DNA of 64,000 nt, taken from NCBI GenBank assembly GCA_910587695.1, contig CAJUNC010000003.1, forward strand, positions 86,801 to 150,800, written 5' to 3'. A program made the position numbers and the translations under genes. Below the pieces are notes generated by a model. The model had not been told where the DNA came from. It was given only the letters and a program-made list of their open reading frames with translations, and ran no database searches. The first letter of the stretch is position 1. Each line of letters starts with the position of its first letter. Origin of the DNA: an uncultured Lactobacillus sp. Lineage in GTDB: Bacteria; Bacillota; Bacilli; Lactobacillales; Lactobacillaceae. Below are positions 16,124 through 26,618 of the stretch, one piece after another.

Positions 16124-19100
16124 TTGATCGATGTCAATAAATTCGATAGCATGCAAATCGGCCTTGCTTCATCCGATAAGATCAGAAGCTGGTCTTATGG
16201 TGAAGTCAAGAAGCCAGAAACGATCAACTATCGTACGTTGAAACCAGAAAAAGACGGTCTGTTTGATGAACGGATTTTCGGACCTACAAAAGACTGGGAA
16301 TGTGCCTGTGGAAAATACAAGAAAGTTAGCTATAAGGGCGTTGTATGTGACCGCTGTGGCGTTGAAGTCACACGTGCAAAAGTTCGCCGTGAACGTATGG
16401 GTCACATCGAACTTGCTGCCCCTGTAACACATATCTGGTATTTCAAAGGTATCCCTAGCCGTATGGGTCTTGTGCTTGACATGAGCCCTCGTGCCCTTGA
16501 AGAGATCATCTACTTTGCATCTTATGTGGTTACTGATGGTGGGGACACGCCTTTAGAAAGAAAACAACTCTTAACTGAACGTGAATATCGTGAAAAACGT
16601 GAAGAATACGGGGATGGCTTTAAGGCAGCAATGGGTGCTGAAGCTATCCGGACACTTTTACGCGATGTAGATCTAGAAAAAGAATGTGCTGAATTAAAAG
16701 AAGAATTAAAAGAAGCAACTGGTCAAAAACGGACACGTGCCGTTCGCCGTTTGGACATCTTGGAAGCCTTCTTGAACTCTGGTAACCATGCTGACTGGAT
16801 GGTAATGGATGCAATTCCTGTTATTCCACCAGATCTACGTCCAATGGTCCAACTTGAAGGTGGCCGTTTTGCAACAAGTGACTTGAACGATTTGTACCGC
16901 CGTGTTATCAACCGTAACAACCGTTTGAAACGCTTGCTCGACTTGAATGCACCTGGTATCATCGTGCAAAACGAAAAACGGATGTTGCAAGAAGCTGTTG
17001 ATGCTTTGATCGATAACGGTCGTCGTGGTCGTCCGGTAACAGGTCCTGGTAACCGTCCATTGAAGTCCTTATCTCACATGCTTAAAGGTAAGCAAGGTCG
17101 CTTCCGTCAAAACTTGTTAGGTAAGCGTGTTGACTACTCTGGTCGTTCGGTCATCGATGTTGGTCCTAAGTTGAAACTTAACCAAATGGGTATCCCTCAT
17201 GAAATGGCTTTGGAATTGTTCAAACCATTCATGATGCGTGAATTGACTAAGCGTGGTATGGCTTCTAATATCAAGAATGCTAAGCGTAAGATCGATCGTC
17301 GTGACGATGATATCTGGGATGTTTTAGAAGATGTTATCAAAGAACACCCAGTCTTGCTCAACCGCGCCCCTACATTGCACCGTTTGGGTATCCAAGCCTT
17401 TGAACCTACCTTAGTTGACGGTAAAGCTATGCGCTTGCATCCACTTGCCTGTGAAGCTTACAATGCCGACTTTGACGGGGACCAAATGGCTATCCACGTG
17501 CCATTATCTGATGAAGCTCAAGCAGAAGCACGCTTGCTCATGCTTGCTGCACACCACATCTTGGCACCTAAAGATGGTAAGCCGATCATCTCACCATCTC
17601 AAGATATGACGATCGGTAACTACTACATCACGATCGAAGAAAAAGATCGTGAAGGTGAAGGTATGATCTTCAAAGACGTCAACGAAGTTCGCACAGCTTA
17701 CCAAAACAACTACGTGCACTTGCACACACGTATTGGTTTGCAAGCTTCTTCCTTGGCTGCTAAAGGTACACCATTTACAGACTGGCAAAAAGACCGGATC
17801 TTGGTGACAACAGCTGGTAAAGCGATCTTTAACGAGATCTTGCCAGAAGATTTCCCATACCTTAACGAACCAACTACAGAAAACTTGTCCGGCAAGACGC
17901 CAGATAAGTATTTCTTAGAACCAGGTCAAGATATCCATGAATATTTGGCTGAAGCTGATCTTGTAGCACCATTCAAGTCTGGTTTCTTATCAGACATCAT
18001 CGCTCAAGTCTACAAAGACTACAAAGTTACTGCTACAGCAGAACTTTTGGACCGTATGAAAGACTTAGGTTACTACGAATCAACTAAATCTGGTTTAACA
18101 GTGGGTATCGCTGACGTTACTGATCTTGATGAAAAGCCAGAGATCGTTGAACGTGCTCACAAAGAAGTTGCGACAGTTGCTAAGCAATTCCGTCGTGGTT
18201 TGATCACAGAAGACGAACGTTACAACCGTGTTATCGCTATTTGGAACAAGGCTAAAGATGACATCCAAGCTAAGCTAGTTGAAAAGATGGATCCATCTAA
18301 CCCGATCCAAATGATGAGTGATTCCGGTGCTCGTGGTAATATCTCTAACTTTACTCAGCTCGCTGGTATGCGTGGTTTGATGGCTGCTCCTAACGGTAAG
18401 ACGATGGAACTTCCAGTTATCGCGAACTTCCGTGAAGGTCTTTCTGTGATGGAAATGTTTATCTCCACTCACGGTGCTCGTAAAGGTATGACCGATACGG
18501 CGCTTAAGACAGCTGACTCTGGTTACTTGACTCGTCGTTTGGTAGATGTTGCCCAAGATGTTATCATTCGTGAAACAGATTGTGGTACTGACCGTGGTTT
18601 AGATGTTACAGCTATCCGTGAAGGTAACGAAATGATCGAACCATTATACGATCGTATCTTAGGCCGTTACACGATGAAGGCTGTTAAACATCCAGAAACA
18701 GGCGAAGTTATCGTTCCAGCTGATGTTATGATCGATGAAACGATGGCACAACAAGTTGTTGATGCTGGTGTTGAAATGGTCACGATCCGTTCAGCCTTCA
18801 CATGTAACACACGTCATGGTGTTTGTGAACACTGCTACGGTCGTAACATGGCTACTGGTGATGAAGTTGAAGTGGGTGAAGCAGTTGGTACTGTGGCTGC
18901 TCAATCTATCGGTGAACCTGGTACTCAGCTTACGATGCGTACTTTCCATACCGGTGGGGTTGCCGGAGACGATATCACACAAGGTCTTCCTCGTGTGCAA
19001 GAAATCTTCGAAGCTCGTAATCCTAAGGGTCGTGCAACGATCACAGAAGTTACGGGTGTCATCCAATCAGTTGAAGAAAATCCAGCTGAACGTACAAAAG

Positions 19101-19795
19101 AAGTTACAGTTCAAGGTGAAACAGATACTAGAACATACTCCTTACCATTTACTTCTGTCTTGAAAGTAAAAGAAGGCGACTATGTTCACCGTGGTGAAGC
19201 CTTGACAGTAGGTTCGATCGATCCTAAGGAATTGATCAAAGTGCGTGACGTCTTATCGACTGAAAACTACATCTTGCATGAAGTTCAAAAAGTTTACCGT
19301 ATGCAAGGGGTAGAAATTTCTGATAAGCACGTTGAAGTTATGGCACGTCAAATGTTGCGTAAAGTTCGTATCATGGATCCCGGTGACACAAGCATGTTGC
19401 CAGGTACATTGATGGATATCAATGACTTTAAGGATAACAACGTTGATACTTTGATCAATGGCGGTATCCCAGCAACAGCACGTCCTGTCTTGCTTGGTAT
19501 CACTAAGGCCTCCTTGGAAACAAACAGTTTCTTATCTGCTGCTTCCTTCCAAGAAACAACACGTGTCCTAACTGATGCTGCTATCCGTGGTAAGAACGAT
19601 CCATTGATCGGTTTGAAGGAAAATGTTATCATCGGTAAGATCATCCCTGCTGGTACAGGTATGAAGAAGTACCGTGATATCGTTCCTGAAGAAGTAGGTA
19701 CTGCTTCTGACAGTGTTTACTCTATTTCCGACGTGGAAAAATCACTTGAAGCAAAAGAAGCGATGGCTGCTGTTAAAGCAGATGATGAAAACTAA
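16124..19795 (+). CDS. rpoC: RNA polymerase beta' subunit
   Basis: Encodes 1223 residues from a TTG at 16124 preceded by GGGAGG. The N-terminal zinc site is complete ([19 protein letters not shown]), the catalytic metal motif NADFDGDQM is intact, and the second zinc cluster (CGTDRG...[13 protein letters not shown]) and the trigger-loop region ([20 protein letters not shown]) are present. Length equals that of other Lactobacillaceae. It is co-transcribed with rpoB and followed by a strong terminator. Confidence 0.97.
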   Translation: MIDVNKFDSMQIGLASSDKIRSWSYGEVKKPETINYRTLKPEKDGLFDERIFGPTKDWECACGKYKKVSYKGVVCDRCGVEVTRAKVRRERMGHIELAAPVTHIWYFKGIPSRMGLVLDMSPRALEEIIYFASYVVTDGGDTPLERKQLLTEREYREKREEYGDGFKAAMGAEAIRTLLRDVDLEKECAELKEELKEATGQKRTRAVRRLDILEAFLNSGNHADWMVMDAIPVIPPDLRPMVQLEGGRFATSDLNDLYRRVINRNNRLKRLLDLNAPGIIVQNEKRMLQEAVDALIDNGRRGRPVTGPGNRPLKSLSHMLKGKQGRFRQNLLGKRVDYSGRSVIDVGPKLKLNQMGIPHEMALELFKPFMMRELTKRGMASNIKNAKRKIDRRDDDIWDVLEDVIKEHPVLLNRAPTLHRLGIQAFEPTLVDGKAMRLHPLACEAYNADFDGDQMAIHVPLSDEAQAEARLLMLAAHHILAPKDGKPIISPSQDMTIGNYYITIEEKDREGEGMIFKDVNEVRTAYQNNYVHLHTRIGLQASSLAAKGTPFTDWQKDRILVTTAGKAIFNEILPEDFPYLNEPTTENLSGKTPDKYFLEPGQDIHEYLAEADLVAPFKSGFLSDIIAQVYKDYKVTATAELLDRMKDLGYYESTKSGLTVGIADVTDLDEKPEIVERAHKEVATVAKQFRRGLITEDERYNRVIAIWNKAKDDIQAKLVEKMDPSNPIQMMSDSGARGNISNFTQLAGMRGLMAAPNGKTMELPVIANFREGLSVMEMFISTHGARKGMTDTALKTADSGYLTRRLVDVAQDVIIRETDCGTDRGLDVTAIREGNEMIEPLYDRILGRYTMKAVKHPETGEVIVPADVMIDETMAQQVVDAGVEMVTIRSAFTCNTRHGVCEHCYGRNMATGDEVEVGEAVGTVAAQSIGEPGTQLTMRTFHTGGVAGDDITQGLPRVQEIFEARNPKGRATITEVTGVIQSVEENPAERTKEVTVQGETDTRTYSLPFTSVLKVKEGDYVHRGEALTVGSIDPKELIKVRDVLSTENYILHEVQKVYRMQGVEISDKHVEVMARQMLRKVRIMDPGDTSMLPGTLMDINDFKDNNVDTLINGGIPATARPVLLGITKASLETNSFLSAASFQETTRVLTDAAIRGKNDPLIGLKENVIIGKIIPAGTGMKKYRDIVPEEVGTASDSVYSISDVEKSLEAKEAMAAVKADDEN

Positions 19796-19811
19796 GCATC
19801 GCTGACATACT

Positions 19812-19848
19812 AAAAAAGCATCTCGCTAAAATGCGAGGTGCTTTTTGT
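19812..19848 (+). terminator. Terminator of rpoBC
   Basis: A 14-bp stem (AAAAAGCATCTCGC with GCGAGGTGCTTTTT) around TAAAAT ends in a T run. The A-rich left arm lets it also serve the leftward nucleoside hydrolase gene. Confidence 0.9.
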
Positions 19849-19853
19849 TTGGG

Positions 19854-20771
19854 CTAATTTTGCATATTTTGGCTGACCTTATCCAATAACCATTGATTAA
19901 AGGCAACAGTATCGATACCCACACAGACTTTAGCATTGGTTTTACCATCATGATAGGCACCACGGATATCAGCCACAGTTTCACCTACTGCGGGGCCTTC
20001 TGTGACGATATCGATCCAGTAGTCTTTAGTTTCAAAGGCTTCTGGATGTTCGAGATAAAAGAGCGTTTGAAGATCGTGGATCGCTGTTCCGGTCTCATCA
20101 TGGTCAAAGTCATGACCGATGATATCATGGAGCATTTGACCAGCACGCCCAAATTGTTTGAGCTTATCTGTCGTTTCATCACTGATCCGGCCAGTAAGAG
20201 TAACATCTAGCCCGACCATGATAAGTGGGATCTGAGAACTATACATGATCTGAGCAGCATGTGGATCGGTAAAGACGTTGAATTCAGCAGCACTAGTCAT
20301 ATTGCCACGACCTAATGAGCCCCCCATTGCAATGATCTGCTTGATCTTAGATTTGACTTCAGGATATTCACGCAGTAGAAGGGCAATGTTGGTGTAGGCT
20401 CCAGTAGTGATCAAAGTTATCGGCTCTGCGCTGTTCATGAGCGTTTCATGTAAAGCTTGGACAGCATGCAAATCAAGTGGCTTACTTGTTGGTTCGGGGA
20501 AGTCATAGCCTGCCATGCCACTTTCACCGTGGATCCGAGCTGCATCTTCGAATTTTTTGATCAATGGGTCAGTCGCACCAGCCGCTACAGGTACATCTTT
20601 ATTGAAAAAGTCGACTAGCTTTAAAGCATTTTTAGTCGTTTTATCAACCGTTACGTTACCAGCAACGGTAGTGATCAAAGCCACCTCTAGCTTAGGATCG
20701 GTCAGAGCAGTTGAGATCATCACAGCGTCATCGATCCCTGGGTCAGTATCTAAAATAATTTTGTGTTTCAT
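19854..20771 (-). CDS. Inosine-uridine type nucleoside hydrolase
   Basis: Encodes 305 residues from ATG 20771, with AGAGGTGAA upstream; an ATG ten codons earlier lacks a site. The calcium-binding start DTDPGIDDA is complete (residues about 8-16), the AGNVTVDKTTKNAL segment and the TTGAYTNIALLL and AAEFNVFTDPHAA blocks identify the IunH/Rih family, which splits ribonucleosides into base and ribose for salvage. Substrate preference (pyrimidine, purine or both) is not clear from motifs. It stands alone on the minus strand between rpoC and the prepilin peptidase gene. Confidence 0.9.
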   Translation of the reverse strand: MKHKIILDTDPGIDDAVMISTALTDPKLEVALITTVAGNVTVDKTTKNALKLVDFFNKDVPVAAGATDPLIKKFEDAARIHGESGMAGYDFPEPTSKPLDLHAVQALHETLMNSAEPITLITTGAYTNIALLLREYPEVKSKIKQIIAMGGSLGRGNMTSAAEFNVFTDPHAAQIMYSSQIPLIMVGLDVTLTGRISDETTDKLKQFGRAGQMLHDIIGHDFDHDETGTAIHDLQTLFYLEHPEAFETKDYWIDIVTEGPAVGETVADIRGAYHDGKTNAKVCVGIDTVAFNQWLLDKVSQNMQN

Positions 20772-20868
20772 AAATAATTCACCTCTATATAAAAATATCA
20801 TTATACACTATAAATTATAATTGAAACCGCTTGATTTTACATGGATCGACCCTTGAACTTATCTTTTT

Positions 20869-21546
20869 TTAAAATTTAGCCCAAGCTAAAGCAACAGGTA
20901 AGCTCAAAAGATATCCCAAAGACAGAAAGGGAACAAAAGGAAGAGCACGTTGCTTAGTGTATTTGGCATAGATTAGTGCTGTTAGACTGGCGATAAATAA
21001 AATGCTAGTCAAAGTTTGATCACCTAGTGTTATCCCTAAGACTAAGATAACAAAGGTATCACCATAGCCAAGTTTTTTAGTCCAATTTGCCCAAAAGAGC
21101 ACGCTAAGTAAAACAACTTGGGTAAAGGAAAATTGCAAGGGTGCAAGTGTTAGTAAGCAGATGGCGCCTAATACTAATAGGTGAAGGGAAATAGTCGTAT
21201 CTTGCCAATCTTCCAGACTCAAGCAAAGTAACCAAAAACTCGTCAAAATGAAATTAGGCCAGATCTCCCATGGTAAAAAATAGCAGACACTGCCCAGTAA
21301 CAGGCCAAAACCTAATTCGATGTAGGTGCTTAAGGGTGAGATCTTTTGGTGGCAAAAATGACAATACCCTTTTTGTAAAAAATAACCTAAGACGGGGATT
21401 AGTTGCCACCAAGTCAAATCATGCTGGCAATTTTCACAAAAAGAATGCGGGTAGAGCAATGAATATCGGTATTTAGAGCGGTAAGCTAGACAGGTCGCAA
21501 ATGACCCTAGACATAAACCTAAGATAGTTATCAGTGTGATCAGCAT
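20869..21546 (-). CDS. comC: Prepilin peptidase (ComC/PilD type)
   Basis: Encodes 225 residues from ATG 21546 (MLITLITILGLCLGSFATCL). It has the four-cysteine zinc site FCENCQ...YCHFCHQ at about residues 46-70 and the two aspartates of the bilobed membrane protease, in LEDWQD and GYGD. Seven or eight membrane segments are visible. It matures ComG-type pseudopilins for DNA uptake. In lactobacilli it commonly lies between rpoC and rpsL. An IS607 right end now lies 9 bases upstream of the start codon, and a longer frame entering the IS (from TTG 21576) is open but artificial; the native promoter and ribosome site have probably been displaced. Confidence 0.85.
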   Translation of the reverse strand: MLITLITILGLCLGSFATCLAYRSKYRYSLLYPHSFCENCQHDLTWWQLIPVLGYFLQKGYCHFCHQKISPLSTYIELGFGLLLGSVCYFLPWEIWPNFILTSFWLLCLSLEDWQDTTISLHLLVLGAICLLTLAPLQFSFTQVVLLSVLFWANWTKKLGYGDTFVILVLGITLGDQTLTSILFIASLTALIYAKYTKQRALPFVPFLSLGYLLSLPVALAWAKF

Positions 21547-21554
21547 ATAAGAAC

Positions 21555-21718
21555 CTGCTATATAAAACGTGAACAAACGTAATCAAATGATTACATTTGA
21601 AAAAGAAATATAGCTTTTCCTTTCCTAATTTTATTTACTACCATCAACGCTAGTATTCCCATATCCTAACAAGAGAGTAATGACATTGACTAGCTCAGAT
21701 AGCCTAAGGGTGTAGCTC
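21555..21718 (-). mobile_element. Solitary IS607 right end with guide-RNA scaffold
   Basis: On the minus strand this matches the 11590-11760 right end almost throughout: GAGCTACACCCTTAGGCTAT at its start, TTAGGATATGGGAA in the middle and TTTTATATAGCAG at its border. No tnpA, tnpB or left end is attached. It begins just where the coding region would end in the complete element. The border faces the prepilin peptidase start. Confidence 0.8.
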
Positions 21719-21777
21719 CTCACTTTATAGATACGCAAAACCTTTGAAAAAAATTGTGCATAATTTGAAAATATTAT

Positions 21778-21807
21778 TTGACATTCCTTGTTTAAACGTG
21801 GTAATCT
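21778..21807 (+). promoter_or_regulatory. rpsL promoter
   Basis: TTGACA (21778-21783) and TAATCT (21802-21807) are 18 bases apart. It begins 60 bases from the solitary IS end. Confidence 0.8.
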
Positions 21808-21814
21808 GTAAAAG

Positions 21815-21925
21815 GTGCTTTATGTGAACAGTTCTCTTGGGGTCGTCCCAAGATCGTGCTGGCTGTGAGCAAGTTAGCACACATTTAAACGACGTACATC
21901 GGGACGTTATTTTTTTATTCACAAA
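21815..21925 (+). other. Structured leader of rpsL
   Basis: The 5' untranslated region folds into TCTTGGG/CCCAAGA (21835-21853), then GTGCT/AGCAC (about 21857-21881), and ends with AACGAC/GACGTT and seven T residues (to about 21920), which resembles a weak terminator. This could be an autoregulatory leader of the str operon, but I do not recognise a named family. Confidence 0.5.
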
Positions 21926-21991
21926 AAAGAAACTCCTGGATGTGTGTACTTAAAAATAATACATGAGACAAGGAAGGAGGAAGCTTTAGAT

Positions 21992-22405
21992 ATGCCTACA
22001 ATTAACCAATTAGTTCGTAAGGGCCGTAAGTCTAAAGGTTCAAAATCTAATTCCCCAGCTTTAAACTTTGGGTATAACAGTTACAAGAAAGTACAAACAA
22101 ACAATCCTGCTCCTCAAAAACGCGGGGTTGCAACTCGTGTCGGTACAATGACACCTAAGAAACCTAACTCTGCTTTACGTAAGTATGCTCGTGTTCGTTT
22201 GTCTAACTTGATCGAAGTTACAGCATACATCCCAGGTATCGGCCACAACTTGCAAGAACACAGTGTTGTTCTTATCCGTGGCGGTCGTGTAAAAGACTTA
22301 CCAGGGGTTCGTTACCATATCGTTCGTGGTGCTTTAGATACAGCCGGTGTTGACGGTCGTATGCAAAGTCGCTCCAAGTATGGTGCTAAGAAACCTAAGA
22401 AATAA
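21992..22405 (+). CDS. rpsL: 30S ribosomal protein S12
   Basis: Encodes 137 residues from ATG 21992, preceded by AAGGAGG; an in-frame ATG at 21944 is upstream of that site and would not be used. The streptomycin-related lysines are in the wild-type context ([19 protein letters not shown] and [15 protein letters not shown]). S12 sits at the decoding centre of the small subunit. First gene of the str operon rpsL-rpsG-fusA. Confidence 0.97.
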   Translation: MPTINQLVRKGRKSKGSKSNSPALNFGYNSYKKVQTNNPAPQKRGVATRVGTMTPKKPNSALRKYARVRLSNLIEVTAYIPGIGHNLQEHSVVLIRGGRVKDLPGVRYHIVRGALDTAGVDGRMQSRSKYGAKKPKK

Positions 22406-22473
22406 TTAAACATAAATAACTAAAAAATACTTAATTACGAAGAAGTAGCTAGAATTTGAGGAGGTCATTTTAG

Positions 22474-22944
22474 ATGCCAAGAAAAGGTGCCGTTGCAAAA
22501 CGCGAAGTGCTCCCAGATCCAATTTACAACTCAAAATTGGTTACACGCTTGATCAACCGTTTGATGTTAGACGGTAAGCGCGGGACTGCATCAAAAATTT
22601 TATACGAATCTTTTGATATTATTAAGGAACAAACAGGTAACGATCCATTAGAAGTGTTCGAAGAAGCAATGAAGAACATCATGCCTGTTTTGGAAGTTAA
22701 AGCTCGCCGTGTCGGTGGTTCTAACTACCAAGTTCCGATCGAAGTTCGTCCAGAACGTCGTACAACATTAGGTTTGCGTTGGTTAGTTAACTACTCACGT
22801 TTACGTGGGGAACACACAATGCCAGAACGCTTAGCTAAAGAAATTATGGACGCTGCTAACAATACAGGTGCATCAGTTAAGAAGCGCGAAGATACACACA
22901 AGATGGCAGAAGCCAACCGCGCATTTGCACACTATCGCTGGTAA
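22474..22944 (+). CDS. rpsG: 30S ribosomal protein S7
   Basis: Encodes 156 residues; GAGGAGG precedes ATG 22474. It begins [20 protein letters not shown] and contains the S7 signature [21 protein letters not shown]7 nucleates the head of the 30S subunit and binds 16S rRNA near the exit site. It lies 68 bases after rpsL and is separated from fusA by a hairpin. Confidence 0.97.
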   Translation: MPRKGAVAKREVLPDPIYNSKLVTRLINRLMLDGKRGTASKILYESFDIIKEQTGNDPLEVFEEAMKNIMPVLEVKARRVGGSNYQVPIEVRPERRTTLGLRWLVNYSRLRGEHTMPERLAKEIMDAANNTGASVKKREDTHKMAEANRAFAHYRW

Positions 22945-22951
22945 TTTTAGG

Positions 22952-23001
22952 ATGACTATTATATGATTTAGATAGGTAAATCTTATAGTAGTCATTTTTT
23001 T
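22952..23001 (+). terminator. Intra-operon terminator between rpsG and fusA
   Basis: An 18-base inverted repeat with two mismatches (ATGACTATTATATGATTT with AAATCTTATAGTAGTCAT) is followed by seven T residues. It lies 50 bases before the fusA start, so fusA needs read-through or a separate signal. Confidence 0.8.
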
Positions 23002-23050
23002 GAAAAAAGAACTACTATTATCTTTATTTTTGGAAGGAGAGAAATCTCAA

Positions 23051-25141
23051 ATGGCAAACAAGCGTGAATTCCCATTGGAAAAAACACGTAACATCGGGAT
23101 CGTTGCTCACATCGATGCTGGTAAGACAACAACGACCGAACGTATCTTGTATTACACAGGTAAGATCCACAAAATCGGTGAAACACACGATGGTGCTTCA
23201 CAAATGGACTGGATGGAACAAGAACAAGAACGTGGTATCACGATCACATCTGCTGCTACAACAGCGCAATGGAAAGACAACCGGATCAACATCATCGACA
23301 CCCCAGGACACGTTGACTTTACTGTCGAAGTAGAACGTTCATTACGTGTTCTTGACGGTGCGGTAGTTGTTTTGGATGCTCAATCTGGTGTAGAACCACA
23401 AACAGAAAACGTATGGCGTCAAGCTACAACATACGGTGTTCCACGTATCGTATTCATCAACAAGATGGACAAGATCGGTGCTAACTTTGACTACTCTGTA
23501 AGCACGATCAAGGACCGTTTGCAAGCAAACCCATTGCCAGTTCAAATGCCTATCGGTGCTGAAGATCAATTCGAAGGTGTTATCGACTTGGTTGAAATGC
23601 AAGCTGATCTTTATGATGAAGATGCTTCCGGTGCTAGCTGGGAAACAGTTGATATTCCAGAAGAATACTTAGAAGAAGCACAAACTCGCCGTGAAGAAAT
23701 GATCGAAGCATTAGCTGATGTTAATGAAGACATCATGGAAAAATACCTTGGTGGGGAAGAAATTTCTAAAGAAGAGATCAAGAAAGCTATTCGTCAAGCT
23801 ACACTTAGCTTAGATGTATACCCTGTTTTTGCTGGTTCTGCCTTCAAGAACAAAGGTGTTCAAATGATGCTTGATGGTGTTAATGATTACTTACCATCTC
23901 CATTAGATGTTAAGCCATATAACGCTACAAACCCAGATACAGACGAAGTTGTTGAACTTGTTGCTGATGATGACAAGCCATTTGCTGGTTTAGCATTTAA
24001 GATCGCAACTGACCCATTCGTTGGTCGTTTGACATTCTTCCGTGTTTACACAGGTACTTTAGAAGCTGGTTCATACGTCTTGAACGCTACAAAAGGCAAG
24101 CGTGAACGTGTAGGTCGTTTGTTGCAAATGCACTCTAACCACCGTAACGAGATCGCTGAAGTATTCTCTGGTGATATCGCTGCTGCTATCGGTTTGAAGG
24201 ACACAACAACAGGTGACTCCTTGACAGATCCTAAGCACCCATTGATCCTTGAATCCATGGAATTCCCAGAACCAGTTATCCAAGTTTCTGTAGAACCAAA
24301 ATCTAAGGCTGACCAAGATAAGATGGACGTTGCTTTACAAAAACTTGCTGAAGAAGATCCTACATTCAAGGCTGAAACAAACCCTGAAACAGGCGAAACA
24401 TTGATCGCTGGGATGGGTGAGTTGCACTTGGATATCATCGTTGATCGTATGAAGCGTGAATTCCACGTGGAAGCTACTGTTGGTGAACCACAAGTTGCTT
24501 ACCGTGAAACATTCACAAAACAAGTACAATCACAAGGTAAGTTCGTTCGCCAATCTGGTGGTAAAGGTCAATATGGTGACGTTTGGATCGAATTTACACC
24601 AAACGAAGAAGGTAAAGGCTTCGAATTTGAAAATGCTATCGTCGGTGGTGTTGTTCCTCGTGAATACATCCCTTCAGTAGAACAAGGTTTGAAGGAAGCT
24701 ATGCAAAATGGTGTCTTGGCTGGCTATCCATTGATCGACGTTAAGGCTAAGTTATATGATGGTAGCTACCACGATGTTGACTCCTCTGAAGCTGCATTTA
24801 AGGTCGCTGCATCACTTTCCTTGCGTAACGCTGCATCCAAGGCTGGTGCTGTAATTCTTGAACCTATCATGAAAGTCGAAGTTGTTGCTCCAGAAGACAA
24901 CTTGGGTGATGTTATGGGTCACGTGACAGCTCGTCGTGGTCGTGTTGAAGGTATGGAAGCTCGTGGTAACGCACAAGTTGTTAACGCATTTGTTCCATTG
25001 TCCGAAATGTTCGGTTACGCAACAACATTGCGTTCTGCAACACAAGGTCGTGGTACATTTACAATGACAATGGATCACTACGAACCAGTGCCAAAGGCTA
25101 TCCAAGAAGAGATCATCAAGAAAAACGGCGGCAACGCTTAA
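23051..25141 (+). CDS. fusA: Translation elongation factor G
   Basis: Encodes 696 residues from ATG 23051 ([16 protein letters not shown]), with GGAAGGAGAG upstream. GTPase motifs are complete: [19 protein letters not shown] (G1), [11 protein letters not shown] (G2), DTPGHVDF (G3) and NKMDKIGA (G4). Domains II-V follow in order, with [14 protein letters not shown] near the C-terminus. It catalyses translocation on the ribosome and helps recycling. Last gene of the str operon, followed by a strong terminator. Confidence 0.98.
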   Translation: MANKREFPLEKTRNIGIVAHIDAGKTTTTERILYYTGKIHKIGETHDGASQMDWMEQEQERGITITSAATTAQWKDNRINIIDTPGHVDFTVEVERSLRVLDGAVVVLDAQSGVEPQTENVWRQATTYGVPRIVFINKMDKIGANFDYSVSTIKDRLQANPLPVQMPIGAEDQFEGVIDLVEMQADLYDEDASGASWETVDIPEEYLEEAQTRREEMIEALADVNEDIMEKYLGGEEISKEEIKKAIRQATLSLDVYPVFAGSAFKNKGVQMMLDGVNDYLPSPLDVKPYNATNPDTDEVVELVADDDKPFAGLAFKIATDPFVGRLTFFRVYTGTLEAGSYVLNATKGKRERVGRLLQMHSNHRNEIAEVFSGDIAAAIGLKDTTTGDSLTDPKHPLILESMEFPEPVIQVSVEPKSKADQDKMDVALQKLAEEDPTFKAETNPETGETLIAGMGELHLDIIVDRMKREFHVEATVGEPQVAYRETFTKQVQSQGKFVRQSGGKGQYGDVWIEFTPNEEGKGFEFENAIVGGVVPREYIPSVEQGLKEAMQNGVLAGYPLIDVKAKLYDGSYHDVDSSEAAFKVAASLSLRNAASKAGAVILEPIMKVEVVAPEDNLGDVMGHVTARRGRVEGMEARGNAQVVNAFVPLSEMFGYATTLRSATQGRGTFTMTMDHYEPVPKAIQEEIIKKNGGNA

Positions 25142-25160
25142 TTACAATTGATGTTATAAG

Positions 25161-25196
25161 AAAAGACCGTTGGGATTATCCCAGCGGTCTTTTTGT
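25161..25196 (+). terminator. Terminator of fusA
   Basis: AAAGACCGTTGGGA pairs with TCCCAGCGGTCTTT around TTA; five T residues follow. Confidence 0.92.
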
Positions 25197-25207
25197 GATA
25201 CATAAAA

Positions 25208-26068
25208 TTAGCTTTCTAAATAAGCGATCATTTTATCGAAGTTATTTTCCATGTCAGCAGTTCCTACTTGATAGAGTTCATCGAGTTTTTTGATGTTGTG
25301 TTCTAAACGGCCGACTTTAACAGGTGTTTCTGGTGCTAAAACAAAGATCTTATCGTCTTTTTCTAATTGGTTCAAGGTTTCGACCGACTTATTGTAATTT
25401 TCTGGGCGTGCGATCGCAGCTTTGACAAAGTTAGGATAAGTTTTGAAATGGCGGTGATAGAGCTTTTGAAGGGCAAAGCTAGTTGGTTTTTTGCGGTAAT
25501 CTCGCATTCTAGTTCTGACGACTACGATCTTATCAAAACCTGCTTGTTGTGCTAGATCATAAGGTATCGAATCAGCGATCCCGCCGTCTAGACATAATCC
25601 TTTGACTGTTTGGACTGGTTTTGAGATAAAAGGCATAGAAGATGAAGCTTCTAAAGCATTCACAAATGGTTTGCCTGGTTTTGGTTTATTAAAGGTAACA
25701 GCTTTTCCGCTTGTCAATTCAGTCGCTACGACCACAAAATTAGTCTCCGAGCGTTCGTATGCTTTTGCATCAAAGTTATGCCAAGTCGGTCCGTGATCTG
25801 CGAATAAGAAATCAAGGTTGATGATGCTTTCTTTTTTGAGTACATTAGCCATTGAGATATATTCTTTGTCATCACGGTATTGCGTATTGATGTTGTAGGT
25901 TCGCTTGTATTGTTTGGAAACGTAATTAGCGCCACTCAAAGAGCCAGCTGAAACGCCGATCACGGTTTTAAATTGAATATCTTTTTTTAGTAAAACATCA
26001 AGGATGCCCGAAGTGTAGAGCCCACGCATGGCGCCACCCTCAAGCACTAGTGCTGCATTATAGTACAT
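25208..26068 (-). CDS. Patatin-like phospholipase
   Basis: Encodes 286 residues from ATG 26068, with GAAGGT upstream; in-frame ATG 26131 has no site. It carries the patatin signature: the oxyanion stretch LEGGAMRG (residues 9-16), the nucleophile elbow GVSAGS with Ser40, and the aspartate of DGG (Asp161). No signal peptide or membrane segment, so a cytosolic lipid acyl hydrolase is expected. This YjjU-like type is widespread in lactobacilli; the substrate is unknown. Convergent to fusA. Confidence 0.88.
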   Translation of the reverse strand: MYYNAALVLEGGAMRGLYTSGILDVLLKKDIQFKTVIGVSAGSLSGANYVSKQYKRTYNINTQYRDDKEYISMANVLKKESIINLDFLFADHGPTWHNFDAKAYERSETNFVVVATELTSGKAVTFNKPKPGKPFVNALEASSSMPFISKPVQTVKGLCLDGGIADSIPYDLAQQAGFDKIVVVRTRMRDYRKKPTSFALQKLYHRHFKTYPNFVKAAIARPENYNKSVETLNQLEKDDKIFVLAPETPVKVGRLEHNIKKLDELYQVGTADMENNFDKMIAYLES

Positions 26069-26157
26069 AATTAATGACCTTCTCTCTTCTTGGTACAACC
26101 TAATTTTAAGAAGTTTAAGTTTTTTGTGCAAGGTAAAAGGAAAGATTTAAACTAAAT

Positions 26158-26560
26158 GCTTAAAAATACTGTTAATGATAAAGAGGGGCAAACAGCGTAT
26201 TATATCGGAAAAACAAAAGATTTGGAGGAAGATCACAGAAACTATTAAAATAGATCTTGCTCCAGTGATAAATGATCCTAAAGATTTAGACAATATCACT
26301 AGTAGATTGGAGAATTATTAGGCAGATAAATGCATCAAAGAAATGAGGTAAGTTGATCTGGAAGTTCAAATAAGAGGTGGATGTTATTTAAAAAATTGGG
26401 ATAAGTCTCTCAAATTTTAAGACAAAATAAGTAGTGGAAGTCATTTAGTTGGTCATATTGGCTATAATGGAAAAAGAACAACGGGATATGGCGATACAAA
26501 ATGTAATTTAAAATCTTCTATAATTGTATACTAAAGATAAACTTCCTAAATATTGAATAA
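26158..26560 (+). pseudogene. Decayed coding remnants of unknown origin
   Basis: No intact gene lies here. A frame from ATG 26158 reads MLKNTVNDKEGQTAYYIGKT to a stop near 26246, then after a shift IKIDLAPVINDPKDLDNITS appears to a stop near 26321. From about 26358 a third piece reads DLEVQIRGGCYLKNWDKSLK, stops once, and continues as SSGSHLVGHIGYNGKRTTGY to about 26533. The pieces look like one or two small genes broken by frameshifts and stops. I do not recognise them. Confidence 0.4.
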
Positions 26561-26568
26561 CATAAAAA

Positions 26569-26618
26569 TAACAGCATGAGCGCTAGTTTTAAACTAACAT
26601 CACATGCTGTTTTATTTT
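26569..26618. terminator. Bidirectional terminator
   Basis: AACAGCATG and CATGCTGTT flank a second pairing (TAGTTT/AAACTA). T runs occur on both strands outside the stem, so it can end the leftward nicotinamidase transcript and rightward read-through. Confidence 0.75.

Noticed and set aside
18735..19163. A 142-residue plus-strand frame within rpoC
   Set aside because: Out-of-frame shadow of rpoC; composition reflects rpoC codons.
21547..21576. Longer prepilin peptidase starting in the IS607 end
   Set aside because: The extra residues come from the IS right end and the gene has a natural start MLITLITILG.
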